From Tetradesmus obliquus (taxonomy: Eukaryota > Chlorophyta > Chlorophyceae > Sphaeropleales > Scenedesmaceae): DNA of 64,000 nt. Position 1 is the first letter of the stretch. Every line of letters begins with the position of its first letter. Positions 13,705-48,301 of the stretch are shown piece after piece. The notes under the pieces were generated by a model. The model had not been told where the DNA came from. It saw nothing but the letters and a program-made list of their open reading frames with translations, and did no database searches. The translations under genes were made by a program, and so were the position numbers. The stretch spans positions 4,175,501 through 4,239,500 of the forward strand of contig CP126202.1 of NCBI GenBank assembly GCA_030272155.1, read 5' to 3'.

Positions 13705-15607
13705 TGAAGCAGGGCTGCAGACTGCACCACCAGCTGCAAGCAGCAGTGGCTTACCAGGTCTATCTGCTGCTGCGCAAGTAGGTTATCCTCTCTGTGCTGC
13801 TGCTGCTGCTGCCGCTGCCAGGGACTACCATGCTCACCAGGCTGCAGGCGGCAGTGGCGCGGATCCTGCTGCTGCTGCTTGCTACGTATGCTGCTGAATC
13901 AACCGCTCACAGCTGCTGCTGCTGCTGCTGCTGTGCTCACCAGGCTGCAGGCAGCAGTGGCAAGGATCCTGTGGCTGACCAGGTCCATCTTCTCATGGCC
14001 CACGTTGATGCGCTTCAGCAGGTAATCCAGGCCCTGCATGACAGCATGTAACAAGATGACAGAGGCATTGCAATGATGTGTAACCCTTCTAGCAGCGACG
14101 CGATAACATGTGACATGACGTGTTCAGTTACACATGATGCATGCATACACAACATCTCCTGATGGGTGACAGCTGACAGCTGTCGCATGCAGTGTCGGCG
14201 CTGCTGGATTGCATCTGTCGTACTCTGCACCTCTCCAACATGTTCAGACTGGCAGCAGGGCCTGGCCGCTGCAGATGACATCACGCAAGGCCAACCACCG
14301 CACACCTGTCCCTTGTGGTGGCGCAGCACCTGGTGTGACCTGTAGGCCACGGTGGTGTCACAGTCAGCCTGCAGTGCTTCCCTTGCTGCCTCAGGGCCCA
14401 TGGCGATGCCCTTGAACCAGCTGTTGACCACTTCGCTGCCCAGCGAGCAAATCTTCTCCTCGCGGTGCGCATCCCTGCAGGTGTTTGCAGTGCAACAAGT
14501 TGGGTGATTGCAGCGTTGCAGCAGGGACATGGTTTGTGGTTACTGAAGTTGTGAAGCTGGGGCGGAGTGTGTTGTGCCTCAGGGCCCAAGGCGATGCCCT
14601 TGAACCAGCTGTTGACGGCTTCGCTGCCCAGCGAGCAAACCTTCTCCTCACGGTGCGCATCCCTGTGCAGCGCGGCGGTGAACAGTGGCATGAGAGGTAA
14701 GATAGACGGTTGTTGGCGGTGCCGCAGCAGCAGCTGGCCGCGGCAGTGCTGCCCAGCGAGCAAATCTTCGATTTACGGTGCGCATCCCTGCGGGTTTGCA
14801 GTGCAGCAAGTTGGGTGAGTGCTGCGTCACAGCAGGGAAGAGGTTTGTGATTTGTGAAGATAGGGCGATGAGCTTCCCTGTTGTAGTGCGATGTAAGGAG
14901 CGGCCATAAGCAAGCTATGCAAGCGGAGGGTTGCAAGAGCTGCAGTGGGTGTGTAGGAGTGGAGTGAATGTACCAAGAACAGCGCGTGCCGCGTCTGGCA
15001 GTCTGCTCGTTGCTTGCTGGTAATACACATTCCAGTACAGAACAGCCAGCGCAGAGCTGTTGCATGTTGGCAGCAGAAGCAGTTGCACGAGCAGCAGCTG
15101 GCCAAGACAGCGCAGGAACCTCCTGCAAGTTTGCTGCTGTTGCTGCTGCTGCTGCTGTGATGTCACCACGGCTGCCAGCAAATGATAAGAGTGCCCCCGC
15201 AATTTTTTTAAGAAAAGATACTATAACAACGGCCACATGTTGCGAGCAGGCCAGTGCGCACCTGTATGCCACCACCTTGACAGCTGCTGTCCTCCTGACA
15301 GCAGGCCTCACAGGCACCGCCCTCACACCTGGGGCCTTGGCAACCACCACGCGACGCGAGACCTGAAGCAAATATCAACTGATTTATCAGTAGCGGTTAT
15401 GTAACCTGCGGAAGCAAGCACTGGCTGCACGCTCGCTGATGCAAGCAAACGTTGAACGCAGCCTGTTGCTGCGCTACACGCACGGTCCAACTCACCATTT
15501 GGCAGTTCAACGCCATCTGCCACTGTGTGCGAAAAAGCGCCTGCAAGCAGCAAGCTCAGCACAGTTTTGATGAGCAGCATGCTTACGTGACCGATCTCCG
15601 ACACCAT
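9523..15607 (-). CDS. Predicted plastid protein with two NTF2-like domains, 348 residues
   Basis: Eleven exons: 15607-15587, 15362-15262, 14474-14306, 14033-13980, 13646-13579, 13214-13078, 12796-12689, 11871-11706, 11343-11217, 10359-10310 and 9568-9523. All phases agree and the total is 1,047 bases. The N-terminal 40 residues are Arg/Val/Ala rich without acids (VSRRVVVAKAPGVRAVPVRP), as in chlorophyte plastid transit peptides. Two similar modules follow: SWFKGIAMGP to MDVMYDDTCLKVMG, and SFRLWDAYGVLP to FGADGRLKDIWMFRDP. The second ends in the strand pattern typical of NTF2/SnoaL-like folds. I do not recognise the family and infer no reaction. The first exon (7 codons) fits phase and splice sites but is the weakest part; another start within 15,500-15,900 is possible. 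Most exons have partial copies in the flanking introns. Confidence 0.65.
9650..9845 (-). repeat. Two copies of the last exon of the NTF2-like gene
   Basis: The terminal exon (EIEMLQG near 9540) is repeated upstream near 9655-9700 and 9793-9835, each with the same acceptor preceded by a (CTG)n run on the coding strand. The 9655 copy reads DPKDLEIEMIQG and continues open. Which copy is used cannot be told from sequence alone; the 9523-9568 copy was chosen because it reaches a stop quickly and is closest to the expected DPMDVEIEMLQG. Confidence 0.75.
10017..10270. repeat. 38-bp minisatellite in intron
   Basis: Six full copies and one partial copy of a 38-bp unit start at 10017, 10055, 10093, 10131, 10169, 10207 and 10245. 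The core is gtgcactgcattgttgctgg followed by tatatgtgctggcgagcg. Copies differ at only a few positions. The array lies in the intron just before the last exon of the NTF2-like gene. There are no spacers, so it is a plain tandem repeat. Confidence 0.95.
10615..11060 (-). repeat. Three donor-side copies of exon 9 of the NTF2-like gene
   Basis: The end of the exon at 11217-11343 (KDTKAAFEIEAVE plus donor) is repeated downstream near 10625-10670, 10760-10815 and 10985-11050, spaced about 135-220 bp. Copies keep the direct orientation and the GTGAGG-type donor, and drag along the same intron sequence. Confidence 0.85.
11395..12380 (-). repeat. Acceptor-side copies of exons 8 and 9 of the NTF2-like gene
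   Basis: One copy of the start of exon 9 (YDIKCKLIDNVVSLNKNV) lies at about 11403-11466. Three copies of the start of exon 8 (GQPESVLDRTLDPSFRLWDAY) lie at about 11950-12035, 12120-12210 and 12285-12375, always upstream of the true exon. Each keeps its ctgcag acceptor. Confidence 0.85.
12545..13345 (-). repeat. Edge copies of exons 6 and 7 of the NTF2-like gene
   Basis: A donor-side copy of exon 7 (the ANSRAWCQARSS end) lies at about 12545-12605, below the true exon. A donor-side copy of exon 6 (SLDSAQSAG) lies at about 12930-12975, and an acceptor-side copy of exon 6 (VDLNYVYDGTCLKVMGIH) at about 13275-13345, above the true exon. All are in direct orientation. Confidence 0.75.
13657..13703. 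repeat. (CAG)n microsatellite
   Basis: About fifteen CAG units directly upstream of the acceptor of the exon at 13579-13646 on the coding (minus) strand, where they read (CTG)n. Confidence 0.9.
14575..14800 (-). repeat. Two acceptor-side copies of exon 3 of the NTF2-like gene
   Basis: The start of exon 3 (RDAHREEK, then SLGSE and NSWFKGIA) is repeated upstream at about 14578-14668 and, shorter, at 14745-14795. The first copy stays open through GIALGPEA and keeps a ctgcacag acceptor. Confidence 0.8.
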
Positions 15608-16963
15608 GCAACTGTTGGCACAGCCCAGTCATGCACGCTGAGTGCTGCATAATATTTGAAGCATTTTTAAGTTCAACCCCAATGCAAGATCACAGCTGCT
15701 GTCGCTGTACGAGCCATCCTGGCAGGCCTATTGATGCTGCTGGTCTCGACTGCTCTACGGGGCCACGCCGTCCGAAACCAACGACGTAGTGCAAATGATC
15801 AGTGTAGTGATAAATATTTGCTTAGCGTCAGATGTGTTCACGAGCACCACAACTCACGTAGGAATGCAGTGACCTGTACTGCTTGATATGCTGCTTTTTC
15901 TCCTGAAGCTGTTCGGCAAATGACGTTTATGTTCTTCAACCAACCGAAGGTACTGCCACGGACCTCATCATGCTCGTGGTCGGTTGGGATGACAGTGTGG
16001 GTTCTGCTGGGTGATGACGAGGCATCGGTGACTGGGCTCGATTTGGTGGTTGACGAGGCCAGCTGTCAGAACAGCTGCTGGGGTAACAGCTTAAGCAGAT
16101 TGACAATTGTCACACCCCATACAGCCAGCAACAGCGCCTGCGACCCGCTTCTGCTTACCCAGTGCAATAACTTTTAGGTGACCTGCTGGCCGCCCGTGTG
16201 ACTGGTCACCAGGCTAGTCACATGCAGCAACTAGATGGACCTCAATGCAGGAGACAGTGAGGTTTGCTCTGCCTGCTTCATCGCATAGAATTGGAGCCAG
16301 CACAGGCCCTACTGCTGCTGCTGGCGTTGCTGCTGCTGGTGCCGCCACGCTGCTGCTGCTGCTGCTGCTTCCCCGCAGCCTTTTTGAGCCTACTAGGCTT
16401 TTTGAGCCTACTAGGCAGTAGTACTGCAGGCGTGCTTGTGCCCTGCCTTCCGATACGCCTTGTTGCACTCAGCGCTGCACAGCTCGATAGTGCTCAGCAT
16501 ACCTCCATGCTTACATGCCATATGCAAACTCCCTGTCAACAGCCGCACTGCGCGGCAGCCGCTGCACACTGTGCCCTTGCCGCGCACCAGCTCACTAGCT
16601 CACTGGCTCTTGCAGCAGATCATCAGAGTATAGCAGCATATACCCTGGCCCTGTGGTGCGACCCTGCCAGAGCTCTGGCCAGAGCTCCAGGTGCTGTGCT
16701 GCTCTGCCTGCTGCAAGCCATTGCTGTGGACTCCATGCAAAGAGGACGAGGTAGCCCGCCTCACAGCTCCAGCGGCCGCCGTGGCGTCGTTGCGAGCTGT
16801 CCTGCCGGCGTGGCTGCCGGCCCCTGTGCCTTCACACCAGCTGCAAAGCAACTGCCATCCTCCACCAAGCCTCAACTGGACAGCAACCAATGCACACATC
16901 CAGCGCTCTGCTCACAGCCATACTGCCTGCTGCGTAAGCAGCAGCAGCAGCAGCAGTGCTGCT
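15608..16963. other. Gene-poor interval with PRP16 3' region
   Basis: No gene was recognised. A perfect 18-bp direct repeat (tttttgagcctactaggc) occurs twice in a row at about 16380-16417, and CTG runs lie at 16316-16370. A further partial copy of the last PRP16 exon lies near 16765-16830, downstream of its stop. On the minus strand a TGTAA motif, the usual chlorophyte poly(A) signal, sits near 16508-16512, about 450 bases after the PRP16 stop. Confidence 0.5.
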
Positions 16964-38234
<21,271 letters not shown>

Positions 38235-38624
38235 AGCCTGCTTTTGTTGATATGTTCAGCCTGTCATGGGCTCAGAACAGCACCAAGGTGTCGTTGTGCA
38301 GCACAGAAGTGTTACTGGTTGGCTTTTGGCGGTCACAGTAGCTTTGTATAGTAGTTCAAATAAGTCAGACGTGCTGTAACAACAGATGTGTGTATGTCGG
38401 GAGATAACGGGGTGGTGGGGTGTAGTTCTCTCGAGCACAGCACTTGTTACATGTGAACACGCAAGCTCTGGGCTCTGAGATCGCATCGATAGGCGTCGAT
38501 CTTGAATGCTGATTATTACTTACTGCTGCTTGACTGTAAACAGCACTGGTGTGCTCACCACCAGGACCTAGGCGCTCCCCGCCTCACCAATTTTCGGGTG
38601 TCAGCGCATTCACAGCACGCACCA
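38235..38624. promoter_or_regulatory. Shared intergenic region between divergent PRP16 and acetyltransferase genes
   Basis: About 390 bases separate the two predicted start codons, which face away from each other, so this interval should contain both promoters and 5' untranslated regions. I see no clear TATA box or other element to place. An in-frame upstream ATG for the acetyltransferase exists at 38502. Confidence 0.5.
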
Positions 38625-40499
<1,875 letters not shown>

Positions 40500-41733
40500 G
40501 GTTCAGGTGTAGGGCTGAAACACGGCCCGGGCCTAAACCTCAATGCTGACTCGTTGAAGGGCAGGTGCTGGCATGCATGCTGCTGGTACTGGCATGCATG
40601 CGTGCTGGAGTGTGCGAGAGAGGTGGTTCGTCATACGTGGCTCCCGACACCTGGTTGTCTGTGTGATCTTCATCTGCAATGCTGCTGTCCGCTGATGCGT
40701 GATGTATGATGTATAGCACAGCAGCACATGTGCCTCTCCTGGCAGCTGACGTGACGTTGTGATGTGGTGTGTGCTGGCCGTGTTTTTGCGCCGCGTGAGG
40801 TGTATATCATTGTCGCGGTTGGCAGCCTTGGGGTTGGCAGCCAACCAAGCCAGAGCATGAGGCACGCCAGATGCTGAGTACAGGCTGTGTACCGAGAGAG
40901 GTATGCGTGCTGTGGCAATTGGCTTGTTGTGGCGCTCTAAATAGCACTGCGAGAGGTTGATGCTGCTGTTGCACTGCCAGCCGCGCTGCACGCAGCGCCG
41001 GCTGCATTTACGAGCGATGCACACGCACGTGTATGTGTGGGTGGTTTGTGTGTGCAAGCCAGCATGCCGCATAGCAGAGGAAGCTTGTGTTCCGCGTGCA
41101 CATGCAACACATGTGCTGGGGAGCGCTGTTGCCGCGAATGCGGTAGTATCGGGTGACCGTGTGCGGCCTATGCATGCATATGTGATGGGGCACCAGCAGC
41201 CTGCATGCCAGCATGCATTTGTGTCACAGGCATGTTGTTGTGCTATGTAAAAGGACGAAACTACACACAGTACATGCAAAGCTGCGCACCTCCAAGCAAA
41301 GCTGGACCAGGAGACCCCACTCAGGGTTGTGCAATGTTCTGTGCCATGTTGCGGCTGACGTATGTGGCATGATTCGGCAGCTGCAGGGACAGTAACACAA
41401 GTGCCGTTGTGACTTACAAGTGCCATTGCACTGGCAACTGACGATGCAACTGCAACTGCCTTCATCGGCCTCATGCGCGACTGGAGCATGGTGAGTGAGC
41501 AGGGTGTTGCAATGTTTTCTGTGTAAAGTGTGCAGCCTGCAAGTCTCTACACTGAGGAAGAGGGAGCACTGCTGCCACAACCCTCAGGGTACAGTGTAAC
41601 GCAAGAGGTAGCACCATTCATCATCATCATGTTACTCATCAAGCCATAGCATCAAGAGGTAGCACCATTGCCCCCCACAGAAGCTGGGCATGCCGCTTTG
41701 TCTCAGACACTGAGCTTTGCTACGAGCCTCGTA

Positions 41734-41798
41734 TGCACGTCTACGGAAACGCTCAAGATTCGTACGGTACGAATCTTGAGCGTATCTGTAGACGTGCA
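41734..41798. repeat. 65-bp near-perfect palindrome
   Basis: Arms 41734-41765 and 41767-41798 are inverted copies around a single central base, 41766, with 30 of 32 positions pairing. The two exceptions are an A/A mismatch and a G/T wobble. The inner 17 pairs (gctcaagattcgtac and its complement) are perfect. Sequence outside the arms does not pair. Such a structure can form a hairpin or cruciform; it could be a miniature element or a terminal-repeat fold-back. Confidence 0.95.
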
Positions 41799-42269
41799 CA
41801 GCCAGCACAGACTGCAGTTGATGACACGGACGCTCACTTTGCAACCTGGCAGCAAGAGACGGCCGCCAGCCGCTTGAAGCTGCAGCCCAGGCACCGCTGC
41901 CAAAGCAGCATCAGGAGCGGTGATGTGTGGACACACTTAGAGCCCACTTGGAGCGCCAGGAGCCTTCGGGCAGGGGGCTGCTGGTCCAGCATTGCTTGCA
42001 GGTGCGCCGTTGTGCACTTACCATGCCTAAAAACTGTCATTTAACACACACAAATTGTGGTGTTTTCGCACACAGGCACGCCAGCATCAGGCTCTCAGTG
42101 CCCGATGAAAAGAAGACCTGCCGCAACAAACAAGATAAATCACCACAAACACCACCTTGACAAGGGACAGCCCAGCTGGCATATGCCATGCAAGGATAGC
42201 ACGCCAAACAGATCATCTGGCATCTCAACACAGCGCAGTACAGGGGCCGCCAGGTCAGCTGACTCAGCG

Positions 42270-42765
42270 CTAGCCACCCTGCTGCCCGCATGTGCACAGC
42301 ACGCATCGGTCAGCTGGCATCTCGATTAAGCACTGCTTGTGGCACACGGGCCGCCACTGGCAGGTCAGCTGGCTCAGCCAGAGATGGCGCTAGCAAGTCC
42401 CTGCTGGCCGCAAGGGCACAGCAAAACGCCAACTCTCTGCCAACAGCTTTCAAAAGTCGGCTGGCTGACGCCATGCAAGCGCAATTTGCGGCATACAGCT
42501 GCCTGCATGTGCACACTAACACACTCGGCCACTGAAGGAGCTAGCAAGTCCCTGCTGCCCGCATCTGCACAGCCCTGCACAGTCAGCTGCCATGGCACAT
42601 GCCATGTAACAACAGCATGCCGCATTCAGCTGCCTGCATGTGCACACAACCCCAAACTCGGCCTCTGAAGGAGCCAGCAACCCTGCTGCCCGCACCCGCA
42701 CAGTCCTGCACAGTCAGCTGGTGCATGCCATGTACCAAGTTGGTACTAACAACAGCATGCCATGT
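42270..42765. repeat. Degenerate tandem repeat, about 130-bp unit
   Basis: Four diverged copies begin near 42277, 42390, 42540 and 42672. They share a block reading tagcaagtccctgctgcccg with changes, then gcacag...gtcagctg. A shorter duplication (gccatgtaccaagttg) lies at 42727-42775. No coding role is seen. Confidence 0.6.
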
Positions 42766-44036
42766 ACCAAGTTGTTACTAACAACAGCATGCCGCATTCA
42801 GCTGTTCACTTCTGGAGGCGCACCTGACTGCCTCTGCGCAGCGCAGTAGCATCCTACGGTTGCACGGCGCGCAGCTTGACAGATGCATGTCAACAGCGGA
42901 TACACCAGAGCAAGCTCACAACAGCAGCAGCATGTGCATGACGCGCATGCCTACTCAGGCAGCTGGTCCTGCAAGGCTTGCCATGCCAGCAGGTCATCAT
43001 CATCCCCATGCCAGCAGGTGGGGCTTGCTGCATCCCCCCTCTCCCTCTACTCTGGGATAGGGACAATCATGTTAACCATCAAGCCATAGCATCAACGCCA
43101 TCGGCCTCGCGCCCCATGCCAGCAGGTGGGGCTTGCTGCTGCCCCGCATACACCGTCACACCGCGGACAGCAGCAAGCAACTCAGAATGCGCCGTTTGGC
43201 ATCGGCTGGTCGCCAATAAATGATATCGTGGTGCAGGGTATGGAGCAACGCTGCTCAAACTGGATGCAACATGCCCTGTGCACACCAGACACAACATGCT
43301 CTGCTCAAACTGGACACAGCATGTTCTGCTCAAACCTGTACAACAACTCTTCCAGCCCAATCCGCTGCGTAAGCGCATGCAACGCATGTGAGGCAAAAAT
43401 ACCCACTGCCGCACAAACGCCTGCCACCCGCCCACTGCTGTGCATGGTTCAGTCACTGCCATTCAATAACTGGTGCTGCCTGGCTCCGTCGCTGGTGCTG
43501 CCCTGTCTTCCAACCATCTTTTTGCATGCCTGCACATGTTTGTAAGTCTGCCTGGCCCCTACGTCCAAGTTGGTGCTTCCGGGTCCCAGCATTAGTGCGG
43601 CCTCCCCATTGCTGGTGCTGCCCAATCCTCCAATCTCTGCTTGCATGCCTGCACATGTTTTCATGCAGGTACACGCACATCCCCAACAAACATGGGGCGG
43701 CACCCGAATTCCCAACACACAATGCATACACTGACACCCCCAGATGCAACGAGCACCACACAGCCACCAAGAATGTAGCCAGCATCATTGCTTCATCAGC
43801 AGTTTGCCTGTCTTCTGCGCAGGTGCTGCCGCATGTGAAAGGACAAACTTGTACAATCAATGCACAATGCACACCTTCAAGCAATGCTGGACCAGGAGAG
43901 CCCCGCCCATGCTCCCCTGATGTTCAAAAATGCTGCCAGGCAGAGCTGTCCAACATCAAAGGTGCTGCTGCATATGTACGCCACCCTCAATTCTAAGCCA
44001 CGCCAACTGGCAGGCAGTTTTTGACGGCACACAAAC

Positions 44037-44080
44037 ATGACATGACATGACATGACATGACATAACATGACATGACATCA
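44037..44080. repeat. (ACATG)n microsatellite
   Basis: About eight pentanucleotide units (acatg) with one variant unit, between 44035 and 44080. Confidence 0.9.
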
Positions 44081-46112
44081 GAGCCGCCAGTGCCTCTACA
44101 CATGCCCAGCTGCGGCTTACTCAAGCCTTCATGTGATGCTGTGGCTGCAACCGCCCCTGACTGTCAGCTCGCAACACTCCGGAAAAGAACAGTGACGGTC
44201 AATTGCTGCACAGGTGTCGTTGCGGCATGCACCCCACCCCCACCTCTAAGCCACCCCGACTGACTCGAGCGTTCATGTGCTGCTGTGGCTGCAACAGCCC
44301 CAGCCTGCAACACTTCCAAGATCAACAGTGACCGCCAAAACCGCTCACGCTGAAGTTTGAGCTTTGAGGATCTGCAGCACTCCCGAGATAACAGTGGCCG
44401 TCAGCTCCTGAGGGTTGTGGTTCTGCACCCACGCCCCACACGTGCATATCCCACACACAACAATGCAGTGGCAGGCAGCAGGACGGCCGCTTAGGGTAGA
44501 GCCAACCTGAAGCAATGCACACACACATCAAAGATGCTGCAGCCACCTGTTCACAAGCGGCAATGCTTGCCAGAAATCTGCTGTGTCGCACCCGCAGTCC
44601 TGCACATGCATAGCGCAGCCCCACAACACCGCGAGTTCATGCAGCACTAACCTTGCATGGGGTGTGTATGCGGTGCACATATGTATGCTGTTCACACACC
44701 TACCTCGCAGTGGCAAACTGCTACGCCCCTGGTGAAAACCTGTGTAGCACTCAGCCTACATGATAGCACAGGGCATGATAGAGTGACTTCAGACGCCCCC
44801 AACAACAAGTAACATGCCCGGTTTAGGCATGGTAAATGCACAACTGCGCACCTGTACGCAGTGTAACCGCCCATGTACGCATGTGATGCGCAGCGCATGC
44901 GCACCCACATACCTCCCACAGCAGTTGATCCTCTTCAATGCCAAACACTGACAGTACAGCCACACAAACCAGCACACGCAATGGTTGATGATATATGACC
45001 TTCAACAGTTGATGATGTATGACCCTCACCAGCCCCCTGCACATACATGTAGCTGCATTTGCAATCTGTGCCCTGCTCTCTGGTGCTGCCCCGGCACTGC
45101 ACGATCATAAAAGTTGTCCTTTTGCAAAAAAGGTTTGCAGGGCCAACCAGCCTGGGGTGAGCGGACACCAACAACTGCGCCGCAAGTTGCGCGTCAGCCA
45201 AACAGGGAAGAATGACACGAATAACAACGTAGGTGGCAGTTCAAACGTGGCCTGGAGCCGGGCTGTCAGCAGGAGGCCAAAAACACAAATAAAAACCCAG
45301 CAGCAAAGGTAGGAGGAAACGACAAAACTATGAGTTCTGTGCTCCTAGTTGACCTCAGCAGCGGCAGTCCAGGTAGAGGGCGTGGAGCCCAGGGGCGCCG
45401 CCCCCGGCCACACACGCCCTCTTACCTGTAAATCACCTAGGAGCTGCAGAGCTGCCTGGGTGGTCACTCACTCACTCGCAGCGGCAGTTGTGGCTGGCCA
45501 CCAGGGCGATTCTGGCAGCGAACGTGCCACAATCATCATGCAATGCAATGCTGTCAATACTCAACACCAACAGGCATGTAATGCTTTGTGGGTTCCGAGA
45601 CAACCACGCATACAATGCACTTTCCTAGGTGTGTCTGCACTGAGAGACATGCTCTGCTGCACACAGGCTGACATGCATGCGTGCATACACTACACTGCAT
45701 CTGCAACAACCACTGATTCAAACAGCGCCAAACCTGTGTCTAATTGCCGCCCTAGCGCATGATATTGACGGTATTGAACGGCAGCTGATTACGACCAACA
45801 CTTGGCGAACACTTCAAACAGCAACAAGCTGCCAAAGGTACTGCCATGTGCTCTTGCGGCAGCATTGCAGCAGGAGCATAGCATAACCACCATAACCTTT
45901 TCTACTGAAGGGAGCTGGCTAACAGCACACAATTGTCGCCTGGGCAGCGCTGTTGCACCTACCTTCACTGAGGGCACCAGTCACCGCAATCGCCTGGGCT
46001 GGTGCGCCCGACTGAAAGCACAAGTCACAGCAATTGCCGCATGCTTGAAAGAGCACGAAGCATGCAGCATGGCAGCCGCAAACCCGACTGTCACACAAAA
46101 GCGCAGCACCCG

Positions 46113-46306
46113 TCACAATCCATGCTGCTGCTGCTGCTGCTGCTGTTGCTGCTGCACGAAGCCCGCAACCTCTTGCTGTGTGGATACTTCAAGCCACCAG
46201 CGAGTGTGCTGCTGCTGCAGCAGCAGGCTCCGCTGCTGCAGGTGCAGCGCCAGCTGCTGCTGCTGCACCCGCCGCTTTGCACCATCCCCTGCCGGCATCG
46301 CCGGCA

Positions 46307-46348
<42 letters not shown>

Positions 46349-47026
46349 GCCGCACCTGCTGCTGCTGCTGCTGCTGCTGCTGTGGTGTGTCTTCATCCAT
46401 TGCCTCCTGTTGATGCTGCTGTATGCGCTGCTGCAGCTGCTGCTGCCACTGCCGCTCATACTCCACGTGCACCGCCTCCGCAATCTGTGTCAACGAAGGG
46501 AAGTATGGGAATGCAGCCACGACCTGCACAGCCGCATTGCAGCAGCGGAAAAAACACAACCAATCACACAAGATGAGTACAAGGGGACCAAGAAGAGATC
46601 TGGGGCCAGGACGGTGACAAAGACGAATTCAGCATGGATAGTGCAGTGCAGTGCAGTGAGTTGGCAACCACCGCACAAGGGATGGTTGCTCACGCTCGCA
46701 ATAACGTAAACATCACCCTATGGCAGCACGCGCTGGCGCAGCTACTCACCATCTCGGCGATCTGCAGCCTCGAGAGGGTGTTGAGGTAGAACATGGCTAT
46801 CATCCGCAGCTGGCAGTGCCGGCTGCGCACATGGCGCTGCAGCTGGCAATCAAGCTGCTGGCTCAAGTCTGCAAAGCCCTCCGAGAAGCCAGCCTCCTGC
46901 TCCTCCTCCTCTGCTGCTGCTGCTGCTGCTGCTGCTGGGTCGTCTGCTGCGGCCTGCAGTCCCCTACAGATGCCGCTGCGTGCGCTGCTAACCACACTGC
47001 CAGCCCGGCGGAGCGGCTTCTTGGCC

Positions 47027-47059
<33 letters not shown>

Positions 47060-47254
47060 TGCTGCGGCACTGCAGGCGGCCTATGGGCTGACGCCCCTGC
47101 TGCACCTGCTGCTGCATTGCCCACCAGACACATGGCTGTTCCACCTGCAGGCGCTGCTGCTGTGCCTCCAGCAGCCGCCGCCGCTGCTGCTGCTGCCGCC
47201 TTACCCTCAGGTGCACTGTAACAGTCAGGGCAAGCAGGGCTGCCGCCACCGTTG

Positions 47255-47287
<33 letters not shown>

Positions 47288-47646
47288 GTTGCTGCTGCCA
47301 GGGCCAAGCTCGGTGCTGCTGCCTGGCTGATCAGCGATTTGCCTTCTACTGATGCAGCCCTGCCTAGGCGCCTGTACTCCTCACAGCCGATGCTTATGTG
47401 CAGCATCTGAAGCTCTGAGAGGTGCAGGCACTGCGCGACACGCTGCGAAAAGGAATGTGAAGTGCAAAGCAGTACGGCATATCAGGCAGGGGGCAGCCAG
47501 GGGGCGCATGAAGCAATGCAGGCTGGGCTAGGTGCAGATGTGTGGAGATGTTGCAGCAGGTGGTGTTTGCAGGCACAGGTGCATAAATGACAGCCGGTTG
47601 CGTTTGCAGGTGTCTGCAGGCTAGGCGCAGATGGGTTCACAAGTGA

Positions 47647-47686
<40 letters not shown>

Positions 47687-47853
47687 ACCTGCCAGTGGCC
47701 TGCCTGTGGGGCAGACACCTGCCCAGTAGCATAGTCAGTGGTGCAGGCCTGCAGCAGCGGCACATGATTAAACATGTACGCCACCACCACCTGCCGCACA
47801 TGTGTGTCAATCAGCAGCTCTAGCTCCTGCAAGGCACGCTGCGGGCTGTTGGG

Positions 47854-47889
<36 letters not shown>

Positions 47890-48120
47890 CACAGGCTGCT
47901 GCGCTGCAGATGCCGCAGCGCCGGCAGCGTCTGCTACCTCGCTGCTGCTGCTGCGGTTGATGAGTTCTAACAGCACAATGATTCGCAGGAACAGCTCATA
48001 GAACTGCGCGCTCCATTCGGCTGCTGTTTTGCTTGCGACGGCGTGCAGCTCTGCTGGTGTTGCAGCGCGCAGCAGGTCTGCTGTATAGCTTTGTGCCACA
48101 AGCTTGCTGCGGCTGCCGCC

Positions 48121-48156
<36 letters not shown>

Positions 48157-48256
48157 GCTGCTGTCAGCAGCCATAGGCTTCGCAGTGCAGGGATCACCTA
48201 GGGCAAAGTCTGCTGCAGCTGCGGCAGCAGCATCTCTCGGTGCATATGGCTGTGTG

Positions 48257-48301
<45 letters not shown>

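Larger units (their letters stand above)
40500..46112. other. Gene-poor interval with dispersed short repeats
   Basis: No gene was recognised. A TGTAA poly(A)-type motif near 41245 could end the acetyltransferase transcript. A 318-codon minus-strand frame (40533-41489) has no domain. Diverged dispersed repeats occur. A catgttactcatcaagccat-like block lies at 41627 and 43068. A block ending aagcaatgctggaccaggag lies near 41290 and 43880, and a related block spans 41990-42030 and 44815-44860. Two roughly 120-bp tandem copies, both holding ttgcatgcctgcacatgtt, lie at 43485-43665. Confidence 0.5.

Noticed and set aside
40533-41489. 318-codon open frame on the minus strand after the acetyltransferase
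   Set aside because: Cys/His/Thr-rich composition without any domain or conserved-looking block; it lies antisense to the likely 3' untranslated region and has no splice or start support.
45330-45490. G+C-rich inverted repeat around gggcgccgccccc
   Set aside because: The arms pair only over short blocks with several breaks; not clearly above what such composition gives by chance.
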